From IMG/VR virus record IMGVR_UViG_3300036820_000649, positions 1-22,192 of that record: a stretch of 22,192 bases of DNA. One strand, written 5' to 3'. This stretch comes from a virus. Shown piece by piece: positions 8,464 through 15,426 of the stretch (position 1 is its first letter; every line of letters starts with the position of its first letter). The translations under genes were made by a program, and so were the position numbers. Under the pieces are notes generated by a model that saw only the letters and a program-made list of their open reading frames with translations, was not told the origin of the DNA and did no database searches.

Positions 8464-8841
8464 CTAGCTACCCACCGAGAATGACAACGTCTGGGTCCCA
8501 CCACTCAACGCGTCAGTGTACTGGATTTGCACATAGATCGTGCCGGTACTTCCGCCGGGCGAGACCTGCACCTGGATCACCGGCTCGGGTGATCGGGCGA
8601 CGGCAGATTCTTTGAATATTTGACTACGAATGACTGCCTTGATGTAGAGTTCGTTTGCCGGTTGTCCAACGAACTGTGCCAACCCCGCACCGTAACCCAG
8701 CTGCCAGATGTAATCTCCCGGGTTCGTCAGCAGACGCCGAATAACGCGCTGCTGTGTGCCGACGGCTCCCGAGGAGGTTGCTATGTCACCTGTGGCCGAC
8801 ACCGCGAGATCAGCGCCCCAGATGAGAGATACGTCGCCCAT
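8464..8841 (-). CDS. Baseplate wedge protein, gpW/gp25-like (125 aa)
   Basis: Small wedge protein of the gp25 family (P2 gpW, T4 gp25), with lysozyme-like fold that anchors the sheath to the baseplate. The visible signature is DLAVSATGDIATSSGAVGTQQRVIRRLLTNPGDYIW followed by GYGAGLAQFVG and SQIFKESAV, the usual order of acidic/hydrophobic strand, RV.RRLLT-PG.Y and the helix. Length is typical. It sits between the spike gene and baseplate J, exactly as in P2. ATG 8841 lies 6 nt after the upstream TGA (8850-8848), with only a weak GGA as Shine-Dalgarno. Confidence 0.9.
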   Translation of the reverse strand: MGDVSLIWGADLAVSATGDIATSSGAVGTQQRVIRRLLTNPGDYIWQLGYGAGLAQFVGQPANELYIKAVIRSQIFKESAVARSPEPVIQVQVSPGGSTGTIYVQIQYTDALSGGTQTLSFSVGS

Positions 8842-8847
8842 TCGTCG

Positions 8848-9363
8848 TCAATCCGTTGGAGAGGGAGTCGATGTTGTCCCGCCACGTGAATCGATATGTG
8901 TGTGGGCATTGTAGTGGTCTCGAAGACCTGAAAGGGGACCGTGCTGATCATATATGTCGCCGTTCACGTGCACGTCTCCACTGATCTGGATTGTGCCGTC
9001 GTTCTGCAGCTTGATGAAGCTGCCGGAGCTATGAACAAGCCATAGTTCCCCAACAGGCGCAGCTGGTGGAGATTGTGCATTGCTGAAGGCGCTGCCAACG
9101 ATCACACCGTGTTCGGCTCTACCTTCTTGAGCCAGAACCATGACCTGATCGCCGGGAGCTGGCAAACATACCATGCCCCATCCGGCGCCGACCCAGGGAG
9201 ACAGGATCGGCAGCCACCCGCTCAAGACCCCTTCGGGTTGCAACGTGACCCGCGCTGTCGCGGTGAGATTATTGACAGATGTAACGATCGCAAATCGAGG
9301 TTGACCACCACCGTGATCCAAAGCGCTCGCGTGCGCCTTTATGACGTTCAGAAATCTGTCCAT
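8848..9363 (-). CDS. Baseplate spike protein, gpV-like (171 aa)
   Basis: Central tail spike that punctures the outer membrane. Residues about 20-95 form the OB-fold typical of phage_base_V proteins (FAIVTSVN...VTLQPEGVLSGWLPI...WGMVCLPAPGDQVMVLAQEG...GVIVGSAFS). A short triple-beta-helix follows (IQISGDVHVNGDIYDQ), and the tip contains NAHTH, the HxH motif that binds an iron atom at the apex of P2 gpV-type spikes. An extra 15 or so residues follow that motif. The frame is open to 9450, but ATG 9363 gives a protein that starts cleanly after the upstream TAA (9388-9386); the longer start would overlap gpD. Context gpD-gpV-gpW supports the call. Confidence 0.9.
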   Translation of the reverse strand: MDRFLNVIKAHASALDHGGGQPRFAIVTSVNNLTATARVTLQPEGVLSGWLPILSPWVGAGWGMVCLPAPGDQVMVLAQEGRAEHGVIVGSAFSNAQSPPAAPVGELWLVHSSGSFIKLQNDGTIQISGDVHVNGDIYDQHGPLSGLRDHYNAHTHIDSRGGTTSTPSPTD

Positions 9364-9385
9364 GGTGAATTCGCCGACCTCAGCT

Positions 9386-10450
9386 TTATGAACTGATGGG
9401 ATCCTGTCCCGGACTCGCCGCTTGTGCTCGGATGCGCTGAGTGAACCCACCCTTTGAACTCATTCGCCGATCGATCGATTCAATCTGGTACACCTGGTCG
9501 AATTCTGTACTTGTCCCAATGAGTGCGAATGTGGAGGCCGCGGTCAGTTGCAACTCTCCGGGCAAAAGTGCCTCGATTGTGCACTCATGCGCGGTCAGTT
9601 CCGACAGCTTCTCTTGAGCAAAGTTGAGAGCCTGGGTCGGCGTCAGATTCGGGTAGACGTAGACATAGCGCCGAGCCAGATCACCTGCTCCGGTCTCCGC
9701 ACCGCTCTGCGCGTTGCTTTGCACAGATTGCACGAACGCGTTCTTTTGATAGGAATTCCAGCTCTTGACAGTAACCTCGATATCTCCTGCCAAGGAGAGG
9801 TGCCTTTCAAGAGAAAGACTGATGCAATCGGCAGGAGTAATTATGCAAGGCGCCGTGGCAGATGGTATCAGCGAACCAAAATTCAGCGTCGCTCCGGTGA
9901 CCGACAATGCAAACCCCTCATTCCGGGCGAGCGATGCAAGCAGATCCCAGTCGGTAGTCGTTGAGGTGTACTGATCCAGAGTAATCCTGTCGTGTTCACT
10001 CTGATAGTACCGCCCCACGAGCGTGCTTGTGGGGGTGACGTTCGGACTTAGACCGTGCCGTTGGGCTATCGTTGTTGCAATCTCGCTTGATGTTTGGTTG
10101 GAGAATGTTGTTTGAGTATGCGCCTCAATTAACTTCGCGGAAAGATCGCGGCCCGTAATTCGGAGTATCCCGCCGATGGGATCAATGACAGCCGTGTCCA
10201 CAACGCCCGTGATCATACTATTGAAGCTCATTGCATCGAGGCTCATGAGGATTTCAATTTGCACGCCAGTCTGGCTGGCCCAGAATGCGGCGTCATATGG
10301 CGTGCCTACGGCCAACGCGATCTTTGCGTCAAACCTGTCGGCACAAAGATGGCTGTTTGTCGACACCTCCGCTTCGATAAGACCCGGCACCAGGCAGCCA
10401 TTCACAAGGACGCGAGATGTCGGCCTGCGCGGGAGCAGCATAGGTATCAT
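9386..10450 (-). CDS. Baseplate hub protein, gpD-like (late control D family) (354 aa)
   Basis: Tail hub that caps the tube and carries the spike, related to P2 gpD and T4 gp27. Visible features are the N-terminal barrel (VLVNGCLVPGLIEAEVSTNSHLCADRF), the GVVDTAVIDPIGGILRITGRDLSAKL stretch, the S.EIATTIAQRHGL motif, the D.WDLLASLARNEGF segment and the C-terminal RRYVYVYPNL...AQEKLSEL...VYQIESIDRRMS segment, all in the order usual for the family. The ATG overlaps the TGA of the LysM gene as ATGA. Despite the family name it is structural here; no regulator role is implied. Its slightly lower GC than the neighbours is an impression only. Confidence 0.9.
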   Translation of the reverse strand: MIPMLLPRRPTSRVLVNGCLVPGLIEAEVSTNSHLCADRFDAKIALAVGTPYDAAFWASQTGVQIEILMSLDAMSFNSMITGVVDTAVIDPIGGILRITGRDLSAKLIEAHTQTTFSNQTSSEIATTIAQRHGLSPNVTPTSTLVGRYYQSEHDRITLDQYTSTTTDWDLLASLARNEGFALSVTGATLNFGSLIPSATAPCIITPADCISLSLERHLSLAGDIEVTVKSWNSYQKNAFVQSVQSNAQSGAETGAGDLARRYVYVYPNLTPTQALNFAQEKLSELTAHECTIEALLPGELQLTAASTFALIGTSTEFDQVYQIESIDRRMSSKGGFTQRIRAQAASPGQDPISS

Positions 10451-10629
10451 TGCGAGGCGATGCCGCCGCCGCTATAGACAATCAGATCGGGTATCAGAAG
10501 TGAGACCGGTCCCGATATGACTGGATCGAGAATATCGTTCAGTTGTGCGATCCGTATCCACTGTGTCGCATCGCCCAGCTGCTGAGCAGCAAGCTGAAAC
10601 AGATTCCCACCAACAACTGTAAGTGTCAT
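10447..10629 (-). CDS. LysM-domain tail protein, gpX-like (60 aa)
   Basis: Short protein consisting of one LysM-type fold (VVGGNLFQLAAQQLGDATQWIRIAQLNDILDP...LLIPDLI), as in P2 gpX, placed between gpU and gpD in the same order as P2. In tails this domain is thought to seat the hub on the tube or to contact peptidoglycan during assembly or entry. ATG 10629 directly follows a GTG codon at 10632, and either could start translation. The nearby AAGG is too close to the ATG to be an ideal Shine-Dalgarno, so coupling to gpU termination (TGA 10637-10635) is likely. Confidence 0.82.
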   Translation of the reverse strand: MTLTVVGGNLFQLAAQQLGDATQWIRIAQLNDILDPVISGPVSLLIPDLIVYSGGGIASQ

Positions 10630-10634
10630 CACCT

Positions 10635-11375
10635 TCAGGTACTCACATTTGCCAGATTACGCGCGGCTCTGCCGAAATAGGACCGAGCGGTCACCGCTGC
10701 ACTCAACTGACCAGCGGTTGAAACCGCCGCATTCAGGATCGGGATCGCAGGGATAGGCCCTCCTGCCGTCACAACCGTTGCGCCGGAGAGCGCAACCGAA
10801 GCAGCGCCTGTCGCATTATCCAAGCTCGAGTTGGTCTGAGCCAAAGCCACCGTGGCTGCCGAATAGGCGGATGTACCCAGCGTGGTGGCATTGGGCTGAT
10901 CGAGCAATGCGGACGTTCCCGACACATCTACGCCCGCTGTGGCCGTGTACACCTCCGCACTTGCGACATCTCCCAGCACGCTCTCCGCGGCCGACGCAAT
11001 TGCCTCGATAAGAGCGCTGGCTTCATCCCGCAGAACCGCGCAGGTCATCCGATACGGAATCCACCAGCCAGTCCTGTAGTCCGCCTCAAACCGCCTGATC
11101 ACGACCGAGTAGAGGAAGACATCCCAACACAGGGGATATATCTCTCCCGACACGCGCATCTCATCAAGTACGCGCGCCCGCAGCGTCGCGTCTGGACCAG
11201 AAAAGCTTCCGGAAAATGATATGTCCGCGTCGTCGCGTCCGAGGGCATCTATCACCTTTGTTCCATCGGACAGATAATGGATCGCGAGACGCTGGGTACC
11301 TCCAAAATTGATTCTGGCCGGCACCTCAAAATCCTGGAATTCGACCGGCCCAAGAATGAGTACCGCACCTGACAG
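10635..11375 (-). CDS. Tail protein gpU-like, apparent non-AUG start (246 aa)
   Basis: Baseplate/tail completion protein of the P2 gpU kind: a strand-rich N-terminal half (VLILGPVEFQDFEVPARI, then LGRDDADISFSGSFSG, which mirrors the gpU DD.I.LSG motif, then CWDVFLY and YRMTCAVLRDE), followed by an Ala/Ser/Thr-rich helical tail from about residue 125. The first ATG/GTG/TTG in frame is GTG 11324, which would remove the first beta strand. Reading upstream the frame stays open and coding-like back to CTG 11375-11373 (LSGAVLILGP...), 13 nt after the tape-measure TAG, with a purine-rich GGCGGGA before it. ATT at 11357 is a second candidate. GTG 11324 stays possible. The gene identity is more certain than the start. 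Confidence 0.78.
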   Translation of the reverse strand: MSGAVLILGPVEFQDFEVPARINFGGTQRLAIHYLSDGTKVIDALGRDDADISFSGSFSGPDATLRARVLDEMRVSGEIYPLCWDVFLYSVVIRRFEADYRTGWWIPYRMTCAVLRDEASALIEAIASAAESVLGDVASAEVYTATAGVDVSGTSALLDQPNATTLGTSAYSAATVALAQTNSSLDNATGAASVALSGATVVTAGGPIPAIPILNAAVSTAGQLSAAVTARSYFGRAARNLANVST

Positions 11376-11388
11376 TTTATCGTCCCGC

Positions 11389-12375
11389 CTACGTTCCGAT
11401 TGGTGCGCCTGGCCAAGTAGCCGTCAGGCGAGGATCAAACCCTGTTATGCCAGCTCTTGGGCGGTCCATGGATCTTGTGAGATGGTCCACGATCCATCTT
11501 CCGAGCAGTGTGCCGTCCAGATACACGTCTCCCTGCAAGGGCGCCCCCTGAGATTCCGCAGGCGGGGGCACAGACGATGGGAGAACAGGGAATACGGCAG
11601 TCGACTGGGTCGCCGGCGATGGCGAATGCGCGGCCTCAAACGCCGTCGGCGTCTGCTTCGCCGGCGAACGCGGCGCACTCATTGCAGCCAATCCGTGGGA
11701 ATCTTGCTCTTTATCCGAACCGGAATTGTCCGCAGACCCGACAGGTTGTCTCGGTGGCTGTGGCTCCACCATCGGTGCGACATTGGCCGACCGATCCATT
11801 CCCTTCGAAGGTATTGGTCCCACGGCGAGACGGGACGACGAGGGATCAGATCGTGAAAGCCAGGTTTGCACTCGATCCAACACGCGAGCAGGCGAGACAG
11901 CCGTTCGATCGAATTCGGCGTTGCCAGCGGCACTGACAACACCCGGCGACGACGCAGGCGAAACGGAAAGTGAGGTCTTCAATCTCTGCGCGGGTGCAGT
12001 TGCCGATTGGCCTGTTGCTCCAGATCTTGATAATGCGGACACGTCGCCTTGAGCCCCGGGTCCAAGTTGAATGAATGGACCAGCATGTCCTTGGTTATTC
12101 GACAGACGAGCGTCCTCTGCGGCCGGTGGGCTTGCCAATCGGACGTGCGCATTGCCGGGTAAGCTTACTGGCGACCAGGGAAGGCCCGGGGCGGCTTGTC
12201 GCGGGATCGACCCGACCTTCATCTGATCGGCGATCTGGCGAAGTTGCTTCAATCCCGTCGCGCTGTTGTCAATCGCGCGGTTTAGCGTACCGAAATCCTG
12301 GCAGATGGAGGCCAATCCCTCAGACACGCCGTTGTCCAAGGCGAGTGCGATACCGACGGTATAGGGGTCAGCCAT
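11389..12375 (-). CDS. Short tape-measure protein candidate (328 aa)
   Basis: Sits where the tape measure belongs: after the tail chaperones and before gpU-gpX-gpD. Residues 1-55 form a helical N-terminus (MADPYTVGIALALDNGV.EGLA.I...F..LN.AI) typical of tail length proteins. The last 50 residues include PLQGDVYLDGTLLGRWIVDHL, a beta/helix cap common at tape-measure C-termini. The centre (about 60-270) is Pro/Ala/Ser/Gly-rich and low in hydrophobic residues, not the long coiled coil or membrane segments expected. At 328 residues it is far shorter than most myovirus tape measures. It is either a genuine mini tape measure for a very short tail or a degenerate/other assembly protein. ATG 12375 follows TAG after 3 nt. 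Confidence 0.7.
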   Translation of the reverse strand: MADPYTVGIALALDNGVSEGLASICQDFGTLNRAIDNSATGLKQLRQIADQMKVGSIPRQAAPGLPWSPVSLPGNAHVRLASPPAAEDARLSNNQGHAGPFIQLGPGAQGDVSALSRSGATGQSATAPAQRLKTSLSVSPASSPGVVSAAGNAEFDRTAVSPARVLDRVQTWLSRSDPSSSRLAVGPIPSKGMDRSANVAPMVEPQPPRQPVGSADNSGSDKEQDSHGLAAMSAPRSPAKQTPTAFEAAHSPSPATQSTAVFPVLPSSVPPPAESQGAPLQGDVYLDGTLLGRWIVDHLTRSMDRPRAGITGFDPRLTATWPGAPIGT

Positions 12376-12378
12376 GAT

Positions 12379-12741
12379 CTAGCTTTCGGACAATAGCCGC
12401 GCGAATGCTTCCGCAATTCTCTCCGCAAGGACTGGACCCAACCGATCCGTGGCCAGATCCGAAGGCGATGGTGTCGATAGCGCCGGTGTACCCCTGTCCA
12501 GATCAAGGCCTCTGGCTTGTCGTAATCCATCCAGACCGCGATTTCGTGCGGATCGGTCTACGGCGGTCGGAAGTTGGGCGTCCTCGAAATCTTGGGTCAC
12601 GAGTCCTTCACCGGGGATGCTCGGACTGGCCTCAGCCAGATTGGTGTCGGCGAACCCTATGAGAGCCTCCTGCACTATCGCCTCGACGTCCATGCGTTCA
12701 AGCTGAGTGCGGAGCTGCCGCAATCCATCGACACGGATCAC
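12379..12741 (-). CDS. Hypothetical tail-assembly region protein (120 aa)
   Basis: I do not recognise a family. It lies between the frameshifted tail chaperone and the tape measure. Residues 1-30 look helical (VDGLRQLRTQLERMDVEAIVQ), followed by a polar, Asp/Pro/Arg-rich middle that repeats a GLRQ motif (DGLRQLRT and DGLRQARG), and an amphipathic C-terminal helix (LAERIAEAFARLLSES). GTG at 12741 is chosen as start because it overlaps the TGA that ends the frameshift extension (GTGA) and has GGAGG about 8 nt upstream; the longer start at 12756 would lie inside the preceding product. It could be a tape-measure partner or an accessory chaperone. Confidence 0.7.
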   Translation of the reverse strand: MIRVDGLRQLRTQLERMDVEAIVQEALIGFADTNLAEASPSIPGEGLVTQDFEDAQLPTAVDRSARNRGLDGLRQARGLDLDRGTPALSTPSPSDLATDRLGPVLAERIAEAFARLLSES

Positions 12742-13255
12742 GGCCCTTCCCTCCACTTCAAGACGCTCCAGTCAAAATCGCGACCGTCGATCGTGCCGAG
12801 CGCAACGATCCAGGCCAGTCGTTCGTCGGGTGGCAAGCTGAAAGCGACGTCGAATGGCACCCCGTTCCTGACCAGGAACAGACAGTCGATCAGGTCAGGG
12901 TGCCTACTCAGTTTCCCGCGGAGGTCGCCATCTCTGATGGATCCGGCTGGATTCCAGCCCCAAGAGCATCCGCGGCGGCGGCAATGCCCGCGTCGCCCAG
13001 TCGCGACACCATGGCTTCAATGTGCTGCTCGCAGGTCGCGGGGGGCACAGGCACATCATCGAGTGCGACGACCGAGCAGGCCAGCATAGCCATGCCGAGC
13101 CACGGCTGGTTCTGGGCCAGGTAAGGGCCCGCTGCCTTAAACAAGCGAAGCTTGTCGAGCGCCGTCATCCGGCGAAACGTGAGGCGCCGCCCATTCGTAT
13201 CTGTAACTGTCCACGCTGTGGTGGCCACCGCAACGATGGCTTCCGATGGGGTCAT
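12738..13255 (-). CDS. Tail assembly chaperone, -1 frameshift fusion (172 aa)
   Basis: Longer product made if ribosomes slip back one base on GGGAAAC (12917-12911) just before the TGA of the short chaperone. After the slip the frame reads CTG (12911-12909) and stays open for 57 codons: LSRHPDLIDCLFLVRNG, VPFDVAFSLPPDERLAW, then a tail ending KWREGP and TGA 12740-12738. The extension is well formed (hydrophobic helix, PPDERLAW, DFDW) and reads like a T-type domain of lambda G/GT or the P2 E/E' pair. The two products usually coat the tape measure before the tube grows. There is no independent ATG start for the second frame. Frameshifting itself is predicted. Confidence 0.75.
12908..12917 (-). 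promoter_or_regulatory. Programmed -1 ribosomal frameshift site GGGAAAC followed by TGA
   Basis: The heptamer GGGAAAC occupies 12917-12911 on the minus strand and is phased as G GGA AAC with the chaperone frame, directly before the TGA stop. It fits the X XXY YYZ rule and is close to the GGGAAAG site of lambda G-T. The -1 frame is open from the heptamer to 12738. Confidence 0.8.
12908..13255 (-). CDS. Tail assembly chaperone, short form (115 aa)
   Basis: Lies between tail tube and tape measure, the invariant position for the lambda G / P2 E type chaperone. The protein (MTPSEAIVAVATTAWTV..., FRRMTALDKLRLFKAAGP, AMLACSVVALDDVPVPPAT, ending SAGN) is mostly helical after a small N-terminal strand set; the FRRMTALDKLRLFK stretch is characteristic of this group in alphaproteobacterial phages. 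ATG 13255 is used because it overlaps the tail tube TGA (TGATG) and has GGAG upstream; the open frame reaching 13321 would overlap the tube gene. The stop TGA (12910-12908) sits right on the slippery site. It acts in the cytoplasm and is absent from the finished virion. Confidence 0.82.
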   Translation of the reverse strand: MTPSEAIVAVATTAWTVTDTNGRRLTFRRMTALDKLRLFKAAGPYLAQNQPWLGMAMLACSVVALDDVPVPPATCEQHIEAMVSRLGDAGIAAAADALGAGIQPDPSEMATSAGN

Positions 13256-13683
13256 CAGATCCGTCTCCGCCGCGCCGCGAAGAACTCCAGCTTCTGCTTG
13301 ACAGCGCTGTCGCCCTTCCATTGACCCGCATTCACAAGTTTGAATACGACACCGTCATATTCATAGGTCGATGTTGATCCGTCCGTTTCCGATACATACT
13401 GATACATGAACCCAGCCGGCACAACATTTCCACTGTAATACTGCAGTTCCGCGCTGGCGATAAAGTCGTCAACGGTCGAGTCACCGCGCTCAATCTCGAA
13501 ACTGCCTTCCCAGCCTTTGGGGATTTCCGTCCCCATCAGGGTCCCATCCAGCCGGTCTACCCGAACCGATTGGGTCAATTGTCGCGACTCGAAGCCAGTG
13601 ACATGCGTCAAATCAACACGACCCGCCGGCCCCATCACAACGAGCTGGGTATCGCGACCGATCGAGAAATTGGTTAGCGCCAC
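13255..13683 (-). CDS. Tail tube protein (142 aa)
   Basis: Inner tube subunit of a contractile tail. The compact beta-barrel pattern is visible: TQLVVMGPAGRVDLTHVTGFESRQ, then GTLMGTEIPKGWEGSFEIERG, VDDFIASAELQYYSG, QYVSETDGSTSTYEYDGVVFKLVNAG and a basic C-terminus (FFAARRRRI). Tube subunits with the G.EIPKGW.GSFE motif follow the sheath in many alphaproteobacterial myophages. The start is GTG at 13683 with AAGGAG about 8 nt before it, overlapping the sheath TAA (13698-13696). The gene ends at TGA 13257-13255, which overlaps the chaperone start. Confidence 0.88.
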   Translation of the reverse strand: MALTNFSIGRDTQLVVMGPAGRVDLTHVTGFESRQLTQSVRVDRLDGTLMGTEIPKGWEGSFEIERGDSTVDDFIASAELQYYSGNVVPAGFMYQYVSETDGSTSTYEYDGVVFKLVNAGQWKGDSAVKQKLEFFAARRRRI

Positions 13684-13695
13684 GATACAATCTCC

Positions 13696-15258
13696 TTATG
13701 AAGGCTGGCCACTTGGCAGGGTTTGGACAGACACTTGAACGGTTTGCCCTCCCTCAATATTGACAATGAATTTCTCGTTGATCGCCTGATACTGAACCTG
13801 TGCATCGGACTGAACGTATCCGAGCCCGGTCCGGCTTGATGGGTTATTCGAGGTGTCACAGATGACGCTGAACGGCAGACTTCCGTCCACGCTACCGAGC
13901 AGCCCCTGATTGAACATGTTCTGCAGGAAGGAGAGTTGAGTCGCTCGGATTTGCTGGAACAGGTTTGCGTTGATGACCTGCCCCACATACAGCCCCATCC
14001 CCGCGGCCAGCGTCGCCGCGATGTAATTGGTCAACCTTGTGTAGTTGTCGCCGTTCGTCGACGGGTTCGATGACGAATTATGCCCACCGCGAACACCCCA
14101 GTAATTTCCACCCGGCTGCGGGTTCGCAATCACATCGATACCCGCCCCAAGCAGCACCGCAAGATCCGCCAGCGAATAGGATGTCGCCTGCCCGGAACCA
14201 GGAGCGCCTGACTTCTGACTGCCGATGACCCCGTACAGCGGCTTGTTCAGACTCGACTGTTCCGGTGACAGATTGGCCAATCGGCCCGCGGCGAAGCCCT
14301 GGGGAGAGACCAGTCGTACAGTATTGTTGACACTGTCAGACCACCACAACCAGTCGCCAAACATCAGCTTGGCCGCATAGCTGTCCAGGCCCGCCTGTTG
14401 CATCGTGTTGACCGCGTTCTGAATAGTGTCCCCCGCCGGACCGGTCAGGATCATATAGACGCCTTCCTGCAGGCCGAACGCCGCCTGCGTGGTCCACTGA
14501 GTCGCATCGTCAGCGTCGGCCAGCAGCGCGATGCCGCAGCCCTGGCCACGCAATGCATACATTCCAGCACGCGGAAGCGTATCGCTACCGACCAACTGGC
14601 TGGCGGCGACGCTGCTCGCACCATCAGTGCCTGGGGTGCTGGTGCCGAGCGTGACGGAAAAGGCCGCCGGCACCGCGGTTGCACCACCACTGCTGGCAAT
14701 CACGAACTGCGAAGGACCACGCTGAATGCCCTGACCGGTATTGACCGCGGCTGCCAGCGCCGTCCAGAACGTCGCGCCCGTGCCTCCGATGTTGTCGTAG
14801 ACCTCGGGCATCAGGCCCGGCAGAGCGACCGTCAGACGCCATGTATTCGGCTGCGATCCAGGATTCAGCGCGAGTGCCAGGTTGTTTCCCAGCGAACCAG
14901 TGTAGAGTGCGGTGAACGTAAACGTCGTCCCGAGAACCAAAGTCTGTGCGGCCGTGTCAGTTCCATCAGACACACGAATGCATCGAAAATTCTGTGCGCC
15001 CTGCTGCACCGAGACAGCAACCTGGGTGCCCATGTCATATTTCCGCGCCATCACGGGTCCAAAATTCTGCGCGTAATCAGCCATGGTTGCGACAATGACG
15101 GGCTGAGCGACGGGCCCCCAGGACGCCGTCCCGACAGCGCCGACGACATTTGTCGGGACGCCATTCAACACCAGGTTCTGTGGCGGAACGATCTGGACGT
15201 ACAGGTCTGGTACGACGAGCGCCGTCGTGTTCAAACTGCCTTGCTGAACAATCGGCAT
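13696..15258 (-). CDS. Contractile tail sheath protein (520 aa)
   Basis: Sheath subunit of a contractile tail, which defines this as a myovirus-type tail. The start ATG 15258 has AGGAGG about 9 nt upstream. The N-terminus (MPIVQQGSLNTTALVVPDLYVQI.PP) and GAVGTASWGPVAQPVIVATMADYAQNFGP are the family beginning; FRCIRVSDGTDTAAQ and the central beta domain follow, then the C-terminal conserved region: INANLFQQIRATQLSFLQNMFNQGLLG and the closing VQYQAINEKFIVNIE...QTVQVSVQT. The C-terminal part forms the inner ring bound to the tube. The frame extends to 15381 but those 41 extra residues are Arg-rich and lack family character. The length is typical. Confidence 0.93.
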   Translation of the reverse strand: MPIVQQGSLNTTALVVPDLYVQIVPPQNLVLNGVPTNVVGAVGTASWGPVAQPVIVATMADYAQNFGPVMARKYDMGTQVAVSVQQGAQNFRCIRVSDGTDTAAQTLVLGTTFTFTALYTGSLGNNLALALNPGSQPNTWRLTVALPGLMPEVYDNIGGTGATFWTALAAAVNTGQGIQRGPSQFVIASSGGATAVPAAFSVTLGTSTPGTDGASSVAASQLVGSDTLPRAGMYALRGQGCGIALLADADDATQWTTQAAFGLQEGVYMILTGPAGDTIQNAVNTMQQAGLDSYAAKLMFGDWLWWSDSVNNTVRLVSPQGFAAGRLANLSPEQSSLNKPLYGVIGSQKSGAPGSGQATSYSLADLAVLLGAGIDVIANPQPGGNYWGVRGGHNSSSNPSTNGDNYTRLTNYIAATLAAGMGLYVGQVINANLFQQIRATQLSFLQNMFNQGLLGSVDGSLPFSVICDTSNNPSSRTGLGYVQSDAQVQYQAINEKFIVNIEGGQTVQVSVQTLPSGQPS

Positions 15259-15262
15259 GGAC

Positions 15263-15412
15263 CTAGCCCTCCTTGCTCGGCGAAGGCTGAACCCGCACGA
15301 CAGCGTGGGCGTGCTCTCCGGCCAATACCTGGGCGATCTTCGTCGGATCAGTGATGATGTCGCCTCGCGCGAAGCCACCAAATGGCATCACGACGACCAA
15401 ATGCATATCCAT
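15263..15412 (-). CDS. Small protein between tail terminator and sheath (49 aa)
   Basis: Too short for many gene callers but well supported. ATG 15412 lies 14 nt after the previous TGA, with GGAG about 7 nt before it, and TAG (15265-15263) sits inside the sheath Shine-Dalgarno region. The product begins MDMHLVVVMPFGGFARGD, continues IITDPTKIAQVLAGEHAHAV and ends PSPSKEG. The strand-rich start plus the DP.KI..VLAGEH segment look like a folded mini-domain. Mu and related phages have a small gene at the same place before the sheath, but I do not claim homology. Function is unknown; sheath assembly is the contextual guess. Confidence 0.72.
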   Translation of the reverse strand: MDMHLVVVMPFGGFARGDIITDPTKIAQVLAGEHAHAVVRVQPSPSKEG

Positions 15413-15426
15413 GTCTTCTCCGAATG

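Noticed and set aside
12574-13089. 171-codon plus-strand frame over the chaperone region
   Set aside because: It overlaps the frameshift region and the chaperone gene antisense, has low-complexity Arg/Pro composition, and no ribosome site.
14398-15354. 318-codon open frame on the plus strand
   Set aside because: It lies wholly antisense to the tail sheath gene and is Arg/Gly/Ser-rich with no domain character; it is a shadow of GC-rich coding sequence.
13696-15381. Longer sheath frame starting at 15381
   Set aside because: The additional 41 residues are Arg/Ser-rich and overlap the 49-codon gene; ATG 15258 has an AGGAGG site and the expected family N-terminus.
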